From positions 372,001 to 436,000 of the forward strand of contig NZ_JACIAY010000003.1 in the NCBI RefSeq assembly GCF_014194975.1: a stretch of DNA of 64,000 bases. The letters run 5' to 3'. The notes beneath the pieces are model-generated. The model was not told the DNA's origin and did no database searches. It saw only the letters and a program-made list of their open reading frames with translations. Source of the stretch: Sphingomonas sp. BK580. GTDB taxonomy: Bacteria; Pseudomonadota; Alphaproteobacteria; Sphingomonadales; Sphingomonadaceae. A program made the translations under genes and the position numbers. The number at the start of each line of letters is the position of its first letter. Within the stretch, counting starts at the first letter, position 1. Of the stretch, positions 32,387 through 40,800 are shown one piece after another.

Positions 32387-33118
32387 TCACGCAACCGCCC
32401 GCGCGAGCCGCGCCACCAGCCGCTCGCGCGCGGCGAGCAGGTCGCGGCGGCGATCGACCAGCACGTCGCGCGCGAGAAAATGCCCCGTGAGCGCCAGCGC
32501 GGCGAGCACCTCCTCCCATGTCGCCGATCCGCCCGACAGCAGGAACGCCGGCAGCGCGAGCAGCCGCGTCTCATAGCCGAGCGCGCCGGCGCGGCTCACC
32601 GCGGCGCCGCTGCGGGGGCTGACATAGGCGAGATCGTCGCGCGCGCCGGTGACCGTACAGCCGCTCAGGTCAAGCCCGAAGCCGAGCTCGGCGAGCAGCA
32701 GCAGCTCGTAGCGCGCGACGCTGCCCGCCCATCCCTGCGCGCTCGGCGCCGCCTCGATCGCGTCGAACACCGCGGCGAGCGCGTCGTGGAGCCGCGGATA
32801 GGGCTGCGCCTCGGGCAAGGCGCCGGCGGTGAGCGCGCACAGCCACTCGATCGCGGCGGCGGGGAGCGGCTGGGCGAACAGCGGCGCACGACTGTGCACC
32901 AGCTCGACGGTGAGCGCGGCGAGCTGCTCGTCGCTGCGCGCGCGCCAATCCCCGCGGATGACGTTGCCGGGCTGAAGCGACGGGCGCAGCCGACGCGAGT
33001 GACCGCCGCGCACGAAGCCCGGACGAACCCCGTCGTCGCGGGTAAAGCCGCGTACCACCGCGCCATGCTCGCCGAGCGCGCGGGCGGAGAGGACCAAAGC
33101 GTCGGCGGCGAGGTGCAT
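32387..33118 (-). CDS. recO: DNA repair protein RecO
   Basis: 243 residues, close to the E. coli protein. It has an N-terminal OB fold (ADALVLSARALGEHGAVVRGFTRDDGVRPGFVRGGHSRRLRPSLQPGNVIRGDWRAR) and a helical C-terminal domain (RYELLLLAELGFGLDLSGCTVTGARDDLAYVSPRSG). RecO loads RecA on SSB-coated single strands with RecR. The start at 33118 fits the family, and longer in-frame sequence runs into uvrC. It is 38 bp downstream of uvrC on the same strand. Confidence 0.93.
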   Translation of the reverse strand: MHLAADALVLSARALGEHGAVVRGFTRDDGVRPGFVRGGHSRRLRPSLQPGNVIRGDWRARSDEQLAALTVELVHSRAPLFAQPLPAAAIEWLCALTAGALPEAQPYPRLHDALAAVFDAIEAAPSAQGWAGSVARYELLLLAELGFGLDLSGCTVTGARDDLAYVSPRSGAAVSRAGALGYETRLLALPAFLLSGGSATWEEVLAALALTGHFLARDVLVDRRRDLLAARERLVARLARAVA

Positions 33119-33156
33119 GACAGCGAGATAGGGCGCCGCCCGCGCCGCCGACAGCC

Positions 33157-35076
33157 CTAGCGCGCGTGGTAGAAGTCGTAGACCTGCTGCGCCACCGCCG
33201 CGCTCACCCCCGGCGCCTTGCGCAGATCCTCCAGGCTGGCGTTGCGCACCGCGCGGCCGGTGCCGAAGTGCATCAGCAGCGCCTTCTTGCGCGCCGGGCC
33301 GATGCCGGGCACCTCGTCGAGCGGGCTGGCGCCGATCGCCTTGGCGCGTTTGGCGCGGTGCGCGCCGATGGCGAAGCGATGGACCTCGTCGCGCAGCCGC
33401 TGGAGGTAGAAGAGCAACGGCGAGTTGACCGGCAGCGTCAGCTCGCGCCCGTCCATCAGGTGGAACACCTCGCGCCCCTCGCGGCCGTGGTGCGGCCCCT
33501 TGGCGACGCCGACGAGGCACACGTCCTCGATCCCGAGATCCTCCAGCACCGCCTTGGCGGCGTTGAGTTGCCCGCGACCGCCGTCGAGCAGCACGAGGTC
33601 CGGCCAGGTCTCGCCGTCGCGATCGGGATTCTCCTCCAGCGCGCGCGCGAAGCGGCGCTGCAGGACCTCCCGCATCATCGCGTAATCGTCGTCGGTCGCG
33701 GCCTGCTTGATGTTGAACTTGCGATACTGGCCCTTGCGGAACCCCTCCGGCCCGGCGACCACCATCGCGCCGAGCGCGTTGGTGCCCTGGATATGGCTGT
33801 TGTCATAGACCTCGATCCGGTCGGGTGAGTCACCCAGCTCGAACAGCTCGGCGAGTTCGCGGTGAAGCCGCGCCTGGGTGGTGCTCTCGGCGAGACGTCG
33901 CTCCAGCGCCTCCTTGGCGTTGCGGCTCGCCTGGTCGAGCAGCCGCTTGCGCACGCCGCGCTGGGGCACGGTCAGCTCCACCTTGCGCCCGGCCTGCTCG
34001 CACAGCGCCTGGGTCAGCAGCTCGGCCTCGGGCAGCACGCGGTCGATCAGGATGGTCCGCGCGGGCGGCACCTCCTCGTAGAATTGCATCATGAACTGGG
34101 TGAGCACCTCGTCCTCGGGCACGTCGGCGGTGTGCGCGGGGAAGAAGCTGCGGTGGCCCCAGTTCTGGCCGCCGCGGATGAAGAAGGCCTCGATCCCGAT
34201 CAGGCCCTCGTGGCAGGCGAGCGCGAAGATGTCGGCGTCGCCCACGCCTTCCGCGTTGATGAACTGCGTGCCCTGGATGAAGGTGAGCGCCTTGAGCCGG
34301 TCGCGCAGCACCGCGGCCAGCTCGAAGTCCATGTTCTCCGCCGCCGCCTGCATCTGCGCGCCCAGCTTGGCCTGGACGTCGGTGGCCTTGCCGGCGAGGA
34401 ACTTCTTGGCGTCGCTCACCAGATCGGCATAGCCCGCGGTGTCGATCCGCCCGACGCACGGGGCAGAGCAGCGCTTGATCTGATAGAGCAGGCAGGGGCG
34501 ATCGCGCGTCTTGAAGAACCCGTCGGTGCAGCTCCGCAGCAGGAACAACTTCTGCAGCGCGTTGAGGGTGTTGTTGACGCTCCCGGCGCTGGCGAAGGGG
34601 CCGTAGTAATCGCCCTTCGCACGGCGCGCGCCGCGGTGCTTCTGGATGCGCGGGAAGTCGTGGTCGGCGCGCAGCAGGATGAAGGGGAAGCTCTTGTCGT
34701 CGCGCAGCAGCACGTTGTACGCCGGCCGGTAGCGTTTGATCAGCTGCGCCTCGAGCAGCAGCGCCTCGGCCTCGTTGTTCGTCGTCACGATCGTCATGGA
34801 TCGCGTCTGCGACACCATGCGCTGAAGCCGCTTGGGCAGCCGCTCGACCTGGACGTAATTGGCAACGCGGTTCTTCAGCGCGCGCGCCTTGCCGACGTAG
34901 AGCACGTCGCCCTTGGCATCGTGCATGCGATAGACGCCGGGCTTGAGCGGCAGCGTCTTGAGCACGTTGCGGATCGCCGCCTCACCCGCCTTGAGGTCGG
35001 GGGTGTCGGCGCCGCGGATGGTGAAGGTGGCCTGCTCTTCGTTGAAGCGGTCGGGTGGGCCGTAACTGCCGTTCAT
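33157..35076 (-). CDS. uvrC: Excinuclease ABC subunit C
   Basis: 639 residues. Domains in order: a GIY-YIG nuclease (KPGVYRMHDAKGDVLYVGKARALKNRVANY, about residues 45-125), a cysteine cluster region (CLLYQIKRCSAPCVG), a UVR domain (AENMDFELAAVLRDRLKAL, about 225), an RNase H-like nuclease (RIEVYDNSHIQGTNALGAMVV ... PDLVLLDGGRGQLNAA), and C-terminal helix-hairpin-helix repeats (DEVPGIGPARKKALLMHFG ... APGVSAAVAQQVYDFY). It makes both incisions in nucleotide excision repair with UvrA/UvrB. The start at 35076 (MNGSYGPPDRF) is preferred over 35112. Confidence 0.97.
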   Translation of the reverse strand: MNGSYGPPDRFNEEQATFTIRGADTPDLKAGEAAIRNVLKTLPLKPGVYRMHDAKGDVLYVGKARALKNRVANYVQVERLPKRLQRMVSQTRSMTIVTTNNEAEALLLEAQLIKRYRPAYNVLLRDDKSFPFILLRADHDFPRIQKHRGARRAKGDYYGPFASAGSVNNTLNALQKLFLLRSCTDGFFKTRDRPCLLYQIKRCSAPCVGRIDTAGYADLVSDAKKFLAGKATDVQAKLGAQMQAAAENMDFELAAVLRDRLKALTFIQGTQFINAEGVGDADIFALACHEGLIGIEAFFIRGGQNWGHRSFFPAHTADVPEDEVLTQFMMQFYEEVPPARTILIDRVLPEAELLTQALCEQAGRKVELTVPQRGVRKRLLDQASRNAKEALERRLAESTTQARLHRELAELFELGDSPDRIEVYDNSHIQGTNALGAMVVAGPEGFRKGQYRKFNIKQAATDDDYAMMREVLQRRFARALEENPDRDGETWPDLVLLDGGRGQLNAAKAVLEDLGIEDVCLVGVAKGPHHGREGREVFHLMDGRELTLPVNSPLLFYLQRLRDEVHRFAIGAHRAKRAKAIGASPLDEVPGIGPARKKALLMHFGTGRAVRNASLEDLRKAPGVSAAVAQQVYDFYHAR

Positions 35077-35144
35077 CGCGGGCGATCTAGGGGCTGGCGC
35101 GGCGCGGGACAACGGGGGTGGCGCCTCGTCCCATGCTCACCGGG

Positions 35145-35239
35145 GTCATCCTGAACCCGTTGCAGGATCCAGGGTGCCGCATCTCCAGGCGCCGGGGCAC
35201 GTTCGGGACGCGTGGCGCCTGAAACGAGCGCAGGATGAC
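35145..35239. repeat. Dispersed palindrome family B, copy 1 (paired arms)
   Basis: Left arm 35145-35170 (GTCATCCTGAAC...GCAGGATCC) and right arm 35219-35239 (CTGAAACGAGCGCAGGATGAC) in inverted orientation. The same paired structure recurs at 37181-37274, so one copy lies on each side of the DUF885 gene. It lies between that gene's stop and the uvrC start. Confidence 0.7.
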
Positions 35240-35265
35240 GGCAGAAGAGGTGGGAGGTGCGCCCG

Positions 35266-37083
35266 CTACTTCCCCCCGCGCGTCACCCAGTCGCCGATCT
35301 TGGCCTCGAGCACCGGCATCGACAGCGCGCCGGTGTCGAGCACCTGCGCGTGGAAGGCGCGCGCGTCGAAGCGATCCCCCAGCTTGGCCTCGGCGTCTGC
35401 CTTGAGCCGCGAGATCGTCAGTTGCCCGATCTTATACGCCAGCGCCTGCCCCGGGATCGCGATGTAGCGCTCCACCTCGGCGGTCGCGTCGGTGCGCGCC
35501 ATCGGCGAGTGCGAGAGCATGTAGGCGATCGCCTGATCGCGCGTCCAACCCTTGGTGTGGATGCCGGTATCCACCACCAGCCGCATCGCGCGCAGCATCT
35601 CGTCGTTGAGCCCGCCCATGCGCTGATAGGGGTCGGTCTCCATGCCCAGCTGGGGCCACAAGGTCTCGGCGTAGAGCGCCCAGCCCTCGACATAGGCGGT
35701 GTTGCCGCCGAAGCGCATGAAGGCGGGGAGCGCCTCATTCTCCTGCGCCAGGCTGATCTGGAAGTGATGCCCCGGCACCGCCTCGTGCAGGTACAGCGTC
35801 TCCATCTCCCACATGTAACGGACCGGCAGGTCGTACGTATTGTAGTAGAACACGCCAGGTCGCGACCCGTCGGGCGTGCCCGACTGATAGGAGCCGCCCG
35901 CGTCGGTCTTCTCCTTGAACGCGGGTACCGGACGGATCTCGAGCGCGGTCCTGGGGATGAGCGAGAATTGCTCGCGCACGCGCGAGTCGATCCGCCGCCC
36001 GATCGCCTCGTAGCCGAGCCGCAGCTGCTCCTTCGACGATGGCTGGAAGCTCTTGTCCTCGCGCAGGAAGGTGAAGAAGTCGGCGAGCGAGCCGGTGAAA
36101 CCGACCTTGGCCTTCTGCGCCTCCATCGCGCGCGTGATCCGCGCCACCTCGCTGAGGCCGAGTTGGTGGACCTTCTCCGCGGAGAGCGGCAGCGTCGTGT
36201 TCGATTCGATGAGGTAGGCGTAGAGCCTGTCGCCGCCCGGCATCGCCGAGAGGCCGACGCTGTCGCGTGCGACCGGCAGATATTCTTTCTCGAGGAAGTC
36301 GCGCATGCGGCGCTGCGTCGGATTGACCACCTCGGTGATCTGGCGCGTGTAGGCGGCACGGAGCCGCGCCTGGTCGGCCGGCGGGATCGCCGCGGGGAAG
36401 GCCTTCACCGGGCCGTACAGCGGCGAGTCCGCGGCGCCGCCCTCGAGCAGATGGTCGAACTGCGCGATCATGTTGCGCACCACCAGCTTGGGCTGGACGA
36501 TGCGCGCGCGCATGCCCTCGCGGAAGCGCGCGATCGCCTGATCGAGCAGCTCGGCGTAGCGCGCGTTGCGCTTCAGATTGTTGTCATAGTCGGCGACGGT
36601 GTTGAACGGCGCCGCGCCCTGACCGGAGGCGAGCTCGGGGTAGAAGGTCTGCAGCCCGTAGAAGTGGTCGAGCGGGCGGACGATGTTGAGCGCGACGAGA
36701 TCGGGGGCGAGCCCGCGCAGCGTGACCGAACTCTGCTGCTGGAAGACGTCATAGGCGATCTGGTCGGTGCGGGTGAGTTTGGCGCGATCGATCCTGCTCA
36801 GCGCGGCGAGGTCGCCCCGCGCCGCGGCGCGCTCGGCGGCGATGTACGAGTCGGAGAAAGGGTCGCCGAGCCGGTCGGCGTAGCGCAGGTCGCCGCGGAA
36901 CAGCGCGTTGACCGGGTTGCGCTTCAGCGAGGCCTCGTCGCTCGCGGCGAACAGCGCCTTGAGCTTGGCGTCCTCGGCGGAGTCGCCCGGAGCGACGGCG
37001 GCGGGGGCCGTCTGGGCGAGCGCGGGCAGCGGCGCGGTCAGGCCGGACGCGAGCAGCAGGACGACGGCGAACGGGCGCGACAT
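35266..37083 (-). CDS. Secreted DUF885-family metallopeptidase-like protein
   Basis: 605 residues. A signal peptide (FAVVLLLASGLTAPLPALAQ) is followed by a long helical DUF885 domain. The signature HEAVPGHH at residues 433-440 resembles a zinc-binding HExxH-type site. YLHEAVPGHHFQISLAQENE and GWALYAETLWPQLGM with conserved glutamates follow, as in carboxypeptidase-like members. Likely a periplasmic zinc peptidase, but substrates for this family are poorly known. The ATG at 37083 has AGGTGA 4 nt upstream, and the longer in-frame start is unsupported. Single-gene unit flanked by family B repeats. Confidence 0.9.
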   Translation of the reverse strand: MSRPFAVVLLLASGLTAPLPALAQTAPAAVAPGDSAEDAKLKALFAASDEASLKRNPVNALFRGDLRYADRLGDPFSDSYIAAERAAARGDLAALSRIDRAKLTRTDQIAYDVFQQQSSVTLRGLAPDLVALNIVRPLDHFYGLQTFYPELASGQGAAPFNTVADYDNNLKRNARYAELLDQAIARFREGMRARIVQPKLVVRNMIAQFDHLLEGGAADSPLYGPVKAFPAAIPPADQARLRAAYTRQITEVVNPTQRRMRDFLEKEYLPVARDSVGLSAMPGGDRLYAYLIESNTTLPLSAEKVHQLGLSEVARITRAMEAQKAKVGFTGSLADFFTFLREDKSFQPSSKEQLRLGYEAIGRRIDSRVREQFSLIPRTALEIRPVPAFKEKTDAGGSYQSGTPDGSRPGVFYYNTYDLPVRYMWEMETLYLHEAVPGHHFQISLAQENEALPAFMRFGGNTAYVEGWALYAETLWPQLGMETDPYQRMGGLNDEMLRAMRLVVDTGIHTKGWTRDQAIAYMLSHSPMARTDATAEVERYIAIPGQALAYKIGQLTISRLKADAEAKLGDRFDARAFHAQVLDTGALSMPVLEAKIGDWVTRGGK

Positions 37084-37180
37084 CAGGTCACCTCGGGTGT
37101 GGAATGGTGGTGAGCGGTTCGTCATGGCAGAGCGAGGCGCGGTGATGCACCGAAGTGCGTGCTCGCACCATCCACCTTCC

Positions 37181-37274
37181 GTCATCCTGAACTTGTTTCA
37201 GGATCCACCGTACCGCGCGTGCCGCGGCAGCTGAGAACGCCGCACCGTTGATCCTGAAACGAGTTCAGGATGAC
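37181..37274. repeat. Dispersed palindrome family B, copy 2 (paired arms)
   Basis: Left arm 37181-37206 (GTCATCCTGAAC...TTTCAGGATCC) and right arm 37250-37274 (GATCCTGAAACGAG...CAGGATGAC). Each arm is itself a TCCTGAA...TTCAGGA-type palindrome, and the two arms mirror each other. It is the better conserved of the two copies. Confidence 0.75.
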
Positions 37275-37351
37275 GCCGGATGGGGGGACGAAGGAGCGCC
37301 TTCCCGAAGGTCGCCATGGATGACACGCGCTCGGCCGACGCGTTCGCCGCC

Positions 37352-37430
37352 GTGCTCCGGCAAACGCCGGAGCCCAGGATCGCGGGCGATGCGCTTCGTG
37401 GCTCTGCGCCCCTGCGTCCGCAGGAGCACG
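37352..37430. repeat. Dispersed palindrome family A, copy 3 (paired arms)
   Basis: Left arm 37352-37378 (GTGCTCCGGC...GCCGGAGCCCAGG) and right arm 37406-37430 (GCGCCCCTGCG...CAGGAGCACG). Arms are inverted and about 27 bp apart, as in copy 2. It lies 38 bp beyond the atpF stop. Confidence 0.65.
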
Positions 37431-37467
37431 CTCGTGGAGGAGGGACGCGCGAGACGCCCCTACCCGC

Positions 37468-38085
37468 TCAGTTGAGCCGACCCACCCCGGCGATGGCGCG
37501 GTCCACCAGCGCCTTGTCGCTCTCAGCGCCGTGGCGCTCGGCGATCAGCGCCGCGGCGGCGGCGGCGGCGGCCTCGGCGGTGCGGGCGCGGACCTCCGCG
37601 ATCGCGGCGCGCTCGGCGGCGGCAATCTTGTCCTCCGCCATGCGCGCGCGGCGGTCCATCAGCTGCTCGGTATCGGCCTTGGCCTTGGCGACGATCTCGG
37701 CGGCCTCGTGATGCGCATTCTCGCGCATCTTCGCGGCATCTGCCTCAGCCGAACGCGCGCGCGCGGCATATTCGTCGCGCAGCGCCTCCGCCTCGCGACG
37801 CAGCGCGGCGGCCTCGTCGAGCTGGCGGCGGATCTCGCCGATGCGCTTGTCGAGCATCGCCGCGATCGTCTTGGGCACGCGGACGAGCACCATGCCGATC
37901 AGCACCACCAGAGCGGCGATGCCGACCCAGCCGGTGTCGTTGAAGCCGAGCGCGGTCGGCGCGGCATGGTCGCCCGCGCCGCCATGCTCGGTCGAAGCGG
38001 CATAGCCGCTGCCATTGGCGAGGTCGTGCGACTCCATCCCCTCGGAGGCGGGACCCTGGGTCGGTTGGGCGGGAGCGTTAGCCAT
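37468..38085 (-). CDS. atpF: F0F1 ATP synthase subunit b
   Basis: 205 residues. An N-terminal tail of about 50 residues (Ala/Gly/His-rich) precedes one membrane helix (VGIAALVVLIGMVLVRVP) and then a long charged coiled coil (LDKRIGEIRRQLDEAAALRREAEALRDEYAARAR and onward). It is the second stator stalk protein of the alphaproteobacterial F0 sector, pairing with b'. Its start overlaps the b' stop by 8 nt. It is the last gene of the operon. Which of the two is b and which b' rests on gene order (a-c-b'-b) and on the N-terminal extension. Confidence 0.9.
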   Translation of the reverse strand: MANAPAQPTQGPASEGMESHDLANGSGYAASTEHGGAGDHAAPTALGFNDTGWVGIAALVVLIGMVLVRVPKTIAAMLDKRIGEIRRQLDEAAALRREAEALRDEYAARARSAEADAAKMRENAHHEAAEIVAKAKADTEQLMDRRARMAEDKIAAAERAAIAEVRARTAEAAAAAAAALIAERHGAESDKALVDRAIAGVGRLN

Positions 38086-38572
38086 GGTTCAGCTGCCTGC
38101 GCACCGCCTCGTTGGCGGCCTCGGTGGGGACGGCGACCCCGGCGAGGCGCTGCACGAGCTCCTGCGCCGCCTCGGTCGCGATCGTCTGAACGTTCACCAT
38201 CGCCGCCGCCTTGGCGTTCGCCACCGCGACGTCGTGGTGCGCGACTCGCTCCGCGAGGTCGGCATCGGCATGGCGCAGCTGCGCCTCGGTCGCGGCCGCG
38301 GCGCGCGCCTTGGCGGCGGCGACCTCGGCCTGTGCCGCGGCGCGCGCGGCGTCCATGTCGGCGTTCCACGCCGCCTCGGTCGTGTCCGCCGTGACGCGCG
38401 CGCTCTCCGCGCTCGCGAGGTCCTGCGCGATCTTCGATTCACGCAGGTCCATCACGCCCTGCACCCTGGGCACCATCAGCTTGCCGATCCCGAAATACAG
38501 GAGACCGAAGGTGATGAGCAGCCAGAAGATCTGCGAGGCGTAGGTGGCGGCGATCTGACTGATTTGAGGCAT
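38078..38572 (-). CDS. atpG: F0F1 ATP synthase subunit b'
   Basis: 164 residues with an N-terminal membrane helix (SQIFWLLITFGLLYFGIGKLMVPRV) and a long Ala-rich helical stalk (LASAESARVTADTTEAAWNADMDAARAAAQAEVAAAKARAAAATEAQ). The MPQISQIAATYASQIFWLLITF start is the usual one for sphingomonad b' subunits. It pairs with b to form the peripheral stalk. It is 63 bp downstream of atpE and overlaps atpF. The symbol atpG is also used for the gamma subunit elsewhere; atpF2 is a synonym for b'. Confidence 0.92.
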   Translation of the reverse strand: MPQISQIAATYASQIFWLLITFGLLYFGIGKLMVPRVQGVMDLRESKIAQDLASAESARVTADTTEAAWNADMDAARAAAQAEVAAAKARAAAATEAQLRHADADLAERVAHHDVAVANAKAAAMVNVQTIATEAAQELVQRLAGVAVPTEAANEAVRRQLNHG

Positions 38573-38635
38573 GGTGATCCGCTATCCTTGCGGCCCCGCC
38601 CGGTGGTCGGGCGGGGCTGGTCCGTCGGCGTCAAG

Positions 38636-38863
38636 TTACGCGACGAACACCAGGATGATCATCGTCACGAAGGCGAGCAGGCCGAGCAGCTCGGCGCCCG
38701 CGAAGCCGATGAAGAGGCGGCCCTGCTGGCCGTCGGCGGCACCCGGGTTGCGCAGCGCGCCCTCGAGGAAGGCGGCGAACACGTTGCCCACGCCCAGCGC
38801 GGCGATGCCCATGCCGATCGCGGCGAGACCGGCGCCGAGCAGCTTGGCGGCGTTTGCGTCCAT
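38636..38863 (-). CDS. atpE: F0F1 ATP synthase subunit c
   Basis: 75 residues in two membrane helices joined by a polar loop (EGALRNPGAADGQQGRLFIGFA). Helix 1 is Gly/Ala-rich (AAIGMGIAALGVGNVFAAF), and helix 2 carries the proton-binding glutamate in GFAGAELLGLLAFVTMIILVFVA. It forms the rotor ring of F0. Standard length and start. It lies between atpB and the b' gene. Confidence 0.97.
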   Translation of the reverse strand: MDANAAKLLGAGLAAIGMGIAALGVGNVFAAFLEGALRNPGAADGQQGRLFIGFAGAELLGLLAFVTMIILVFVA

Positions 38864-38905
38864 GTCAGTAACTCCCGTTCAGAAAACAAAGGTTGGTGTG
38901 GAAAC

Positions 38906-39694
38906 TCAGTGCAGGTTGACCGCGTCGTTGAGATAGACGCTGGTCAGCAGCGCGAAGACATAGGCCTGGATCGCCGCGACCAGCAGCTCCAGCAGCGTGA
39001 TGCCCAGCATCAGCACGAAGCTGGGCACGGTGATCAGCACCGCATAGCCCGGCCCGAGGTTAATGCCGTTGATCACGAAGGCGGCGAGCACCTTGAGCAG
39101 GATGTGCCCCGCGGTCATCGCGACGAACAGTCGCAGGCCCAGCGAGAAGGGGCGCACCAGGAAGCTCATCAGCTCGACCACGAAGATCAGCGGCACCATC
39201 AGCGCCGGCGTACCGTGCGGCACGAACAGGCTGAAGAAATGGAAGCCGTGCCGGCCGAAGCCGACGATCAGCACGATCGAGAAGCTGATGATCGCCAGCA
39301 CGCCGGTGACGGTCAGGTGGCTGGTGACGGTGAAGGGGTGCCAGCCCGGCACGATGCCGACGGGCATGAGGCCCAGGATGTTGGCGAACAGGATGAACAT
39401 GAACAGCGAAAAGACGTAGGGCACGAAGCGCTTGCCCTCGGGCCCGACGTTCGACGTCAGCATGTTCTGGACGAAGCCGGTGAAGCCCTCGACCGCCGCC
39501 TGCCAGCGGCCCGGGACGAGCTCGCGCTTCATGCCGCCGAGCATGAACAGCCACAGCACGACGAGCGTGATCACCATCCACAGCGCGGAGTTGGTGAACG
39601 ACACGTCATAGCCGCCCACGATCCAGCGCTGACCGAGCACGGGCTCGATCAGGAACTGGTGCATCGGATCGATCTTGCCGCCTTCTGCCGCCAC
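38906..39694 (-). CDS. atpB: F0F1 ATP synthase subunit a
   Basis: 262 residues, five to six membrane helices. The essential arginine is in RPFSLGLRLFVAMTAGHILL, and ELLVAAIQAYVFALLTSVYL follows near the C-terminus. It provides the two proton half-channels beside the c ring. The GTG at 39694 is the start used here, with AGGGA about 6 nt upstream. It is 28 bp after atpI and 42 bp before atpE. Confidence 0.96.
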   Translation of the reverse strand: MAAEGGKIDPMHQFLIEPVLGQRWIVGGYDVSFTNSALWMVITLVVLWLFMLGGMKRELVPGRWQAAVEGFTGFVQNMLTSNVGPEGKRFVPYVFSLFMFILFANILGLMPVGIVPGWHPFTVTSHLTVTGVLAIISFSIVLIVGFGRHGFHFFSLFVPHGTPALMVPLIFVVELMSFLVRPFSLGLRLFVAMTAGHILLKVLAAFVINGINLGPGYAVLITVPSFVLMLGITLLELLVAAIQAYVFALLTSVYLNDAVNLH

Positions 39695-39722
39695 GTGCTG
39701 GTCCCTGCGCCTATAACATAGA

Positions 39723-40055
39723 TCAAGCGCCCGGGTCGTCCGGACGCTTGGTCGTCAACCGAATGATCTGCCTGAAGGCGACGCCGATCCCGAGGAACAG
39801 CATCACGATCAGTACCCAGGGCGTGGTGCCGAACCAGCGGTCGAGGAGCCAGCCGATCAGCGCCGAGCCGACGAGACTTCCGATGAGGGCGGCGAGCACG
39901 CGGTTGCCGAGCGCGTAGCCCGCATCACCCCCGTCGCGCACAGCCCCCGTGCGAACCGCCTCGTCCCGGCGCGCCTGTCTCAACCGATCGTCGAGCGAAG
40001 TCAGGCGCGGGTCCGCCGCGTCGTGGAAATCCTGTCCGGGGCCGTTCTCCGCCAC
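39723..40055 (-). CDS. atpI: ATP synthase accessory protein AtpI (AtpZ/AtpI family)
   Basis: 110 residues. A charged N-terminal segment (SLDDRLRQARRDEAV) precedes two membrane helices (ALGNRVLAALIGSLVGSALIGWLLDRWFGTTPWVLIVMLFLGIGVAFRQI). It is the first gene of the F0 operon and helps assemble the c ring and handle Mg2+. The GTG at 40055 follows a GAGGG site at 8 nt. The longer ATG start at 40124 would add 23 residues not seen in the family. Confidence 0.88.
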   Translation of the reverse strand: MAENGPGQDFHDAADPRLTSLDDRLRQARRDEAVRTGAVRDGGDAGYALGNRVLAALIGSLVGSALIGWLLDRWFGTTPWVLIVMLFLGIGVAFRQIIRLTTKRPDDPGA

Positions 40056-40133
40056 GCCGCCACCCTCGCCCTGAAGTTCGTTGACCAGGAGAGAGTGCGC
40101 GCGAGCGGCGAGCAGCCCCGCCAAGGCGCCGTC

Positions 40134-40162
40134 CGGTTAGCCGGGGGGTCCGGGGGTGTCAA
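40134..40162 (-). promoter_or_regulatory. Candidate promoter of the F0 ATP synthase operon
   Basis: On the minus strand, a perfect TTGACA (-35, 40162-40157) and TAACCG (-10, 40139-40134) are 17 bp apart, 79 bp upstream of the atpI start. The -35 is consensus and the -10 weak, which is common in this GC-rich group. Confidence 0.5.
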
Positions 40163-40217
40163 CCTGTGTGGACGCGGGGTTAACGGAGGTTGCGCGGCGC
40201 CCTGTCGCGATCGCGCG

Positions 40218-40592
40218 TCACACGCAGCGCGAGTCACGCTGCGGCGCGCCGGCCCCGCGCGTCTGCCAGCTGCCGTCGGGCGCCTTGTACTTCTCGCCCG
40301 GCTGCGTCTGCGCGATCAGGTTGCAGCCGCTGGTGAAGGCGAGCTGTTCCACCGTCGCGCCGCTGGCCTGCGCCTTCTGCGTGTAGGCCGCCTTGCGCTG
40401 GATGTTGATGTTGCTGACCAGCGCGCGCAGCTCCGCGCTGCCGCCGCCGACCACGCCGAGATAGCCGTCGGGCTGCTCGCCCACCTGCCCGGCGGAGCGC
40501 GCCGCGGCATAAGCGGGATCGCGCTGCGCCAGCGCGGCGGTGGAGAGGCCGGCGAGCGTCACCGCACCGGCGAGCGTCAGTAGGGCCTTCAT
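40218..40592 (-). CDS. ydbL: YdbL family periplasmic protein (DUF1318)
   Basis: 124 residues. A signal peptide (MKALLTLAGAVTLAGLSTAALAQ) is followed by a short DUF1318 domain (VGEQPDGYLGVVGGGSAELRALVSNINIQRKAAYTQKAQASGATVEQLAFTSGCNLIAQTQPGEKYKAPDGSWQTR). In E. coli, YdbL works with YdbH and YnbE in phospholipid transport across the periplasm. The ATG at 40592 has AAGGTG six bases upstream. ATG 40598 and GTG 40601 also lie in frame, close to the ynbE stop. Confidence 0.88.
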   Translation of the reverse strand: MKALLTLAGAVTLAGLSTAALAQRDPAYAAARSAGQVGEQPDGYLGVVGGGSAELRALVSNINIQRKAAYTQKAQASGATVEQLAFTSGCNLIAQTQPGEKYKAPDGSWQTRGAGAPQRDSRCV

Positions 40593-40603
40593 CGTCATCA
40601 CCT

Positions 40604-40792
40604 TCAGAAAATCCCCGGGTTCTGCTGGATCAATGTCTTCGCCTCGTTGTCGAGGCGATACACCACTTCCTGGGTCACGTTAATGTTGAGGTTGATCTGG
40701 ATCGGCTTGTCGGGCGCGGAGATGTTCACGCACCCCGCGGTGGCCGCCACCAGCGTCGCCGTCGTCATCGCGGTCAAGATCGGGAGGCGCAT
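40604..40792 (-). CDS. ynbE: YnbE-like outer-membrane lipoprotein
   Basis: 62 residues. A short signal ends in TAGC, where Cys21 is the likely lipid attachment site, followed by CVNISAPDKPIQINLNINVTQEVVYRLDNEAKTLIQQNPGIF, the full YnbE pattern (the family is known to stack into a beta structure that reaches YdbH). It lies 8 bp after ydbH and 3 bp before the next start codons. The -3 residue of the lipobox is threonine and not the usual leucine, so processing is likely but not certain. Confidence 0.88.
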   Translation of the reverse strand: MRLPILTAMTTATLVAATAGCVNISAPDKPIQINLNINVTQEVVYRLDNEAKTLIQQNPGIF

Positions 40793-40800
40793 CGGGTTCG

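Larger units (their letters stand above)
37084..37467. other. 384-bp gap between the DUF885 gene and the F0 operon, filled with repeats
   Basis: Both flanking genes are on the minus strand. The gap holds the promoter-side region of the DUF885 gene, the family B copy at 37181-37274 and the family A copy at 37352-37430. The reading frames in it are short, overlap the repeats and show no coding features. The repeat hairpins nearest the atpF stop could serve as its transcription end. Confidence 0.7.

Noticed and set aside
38015..39721. 568-codon plus-strand frame across the F0 genes
   Set aside because: His/Gln/Asp-rich antisense translation of four well-conserved ATP synthase genes.
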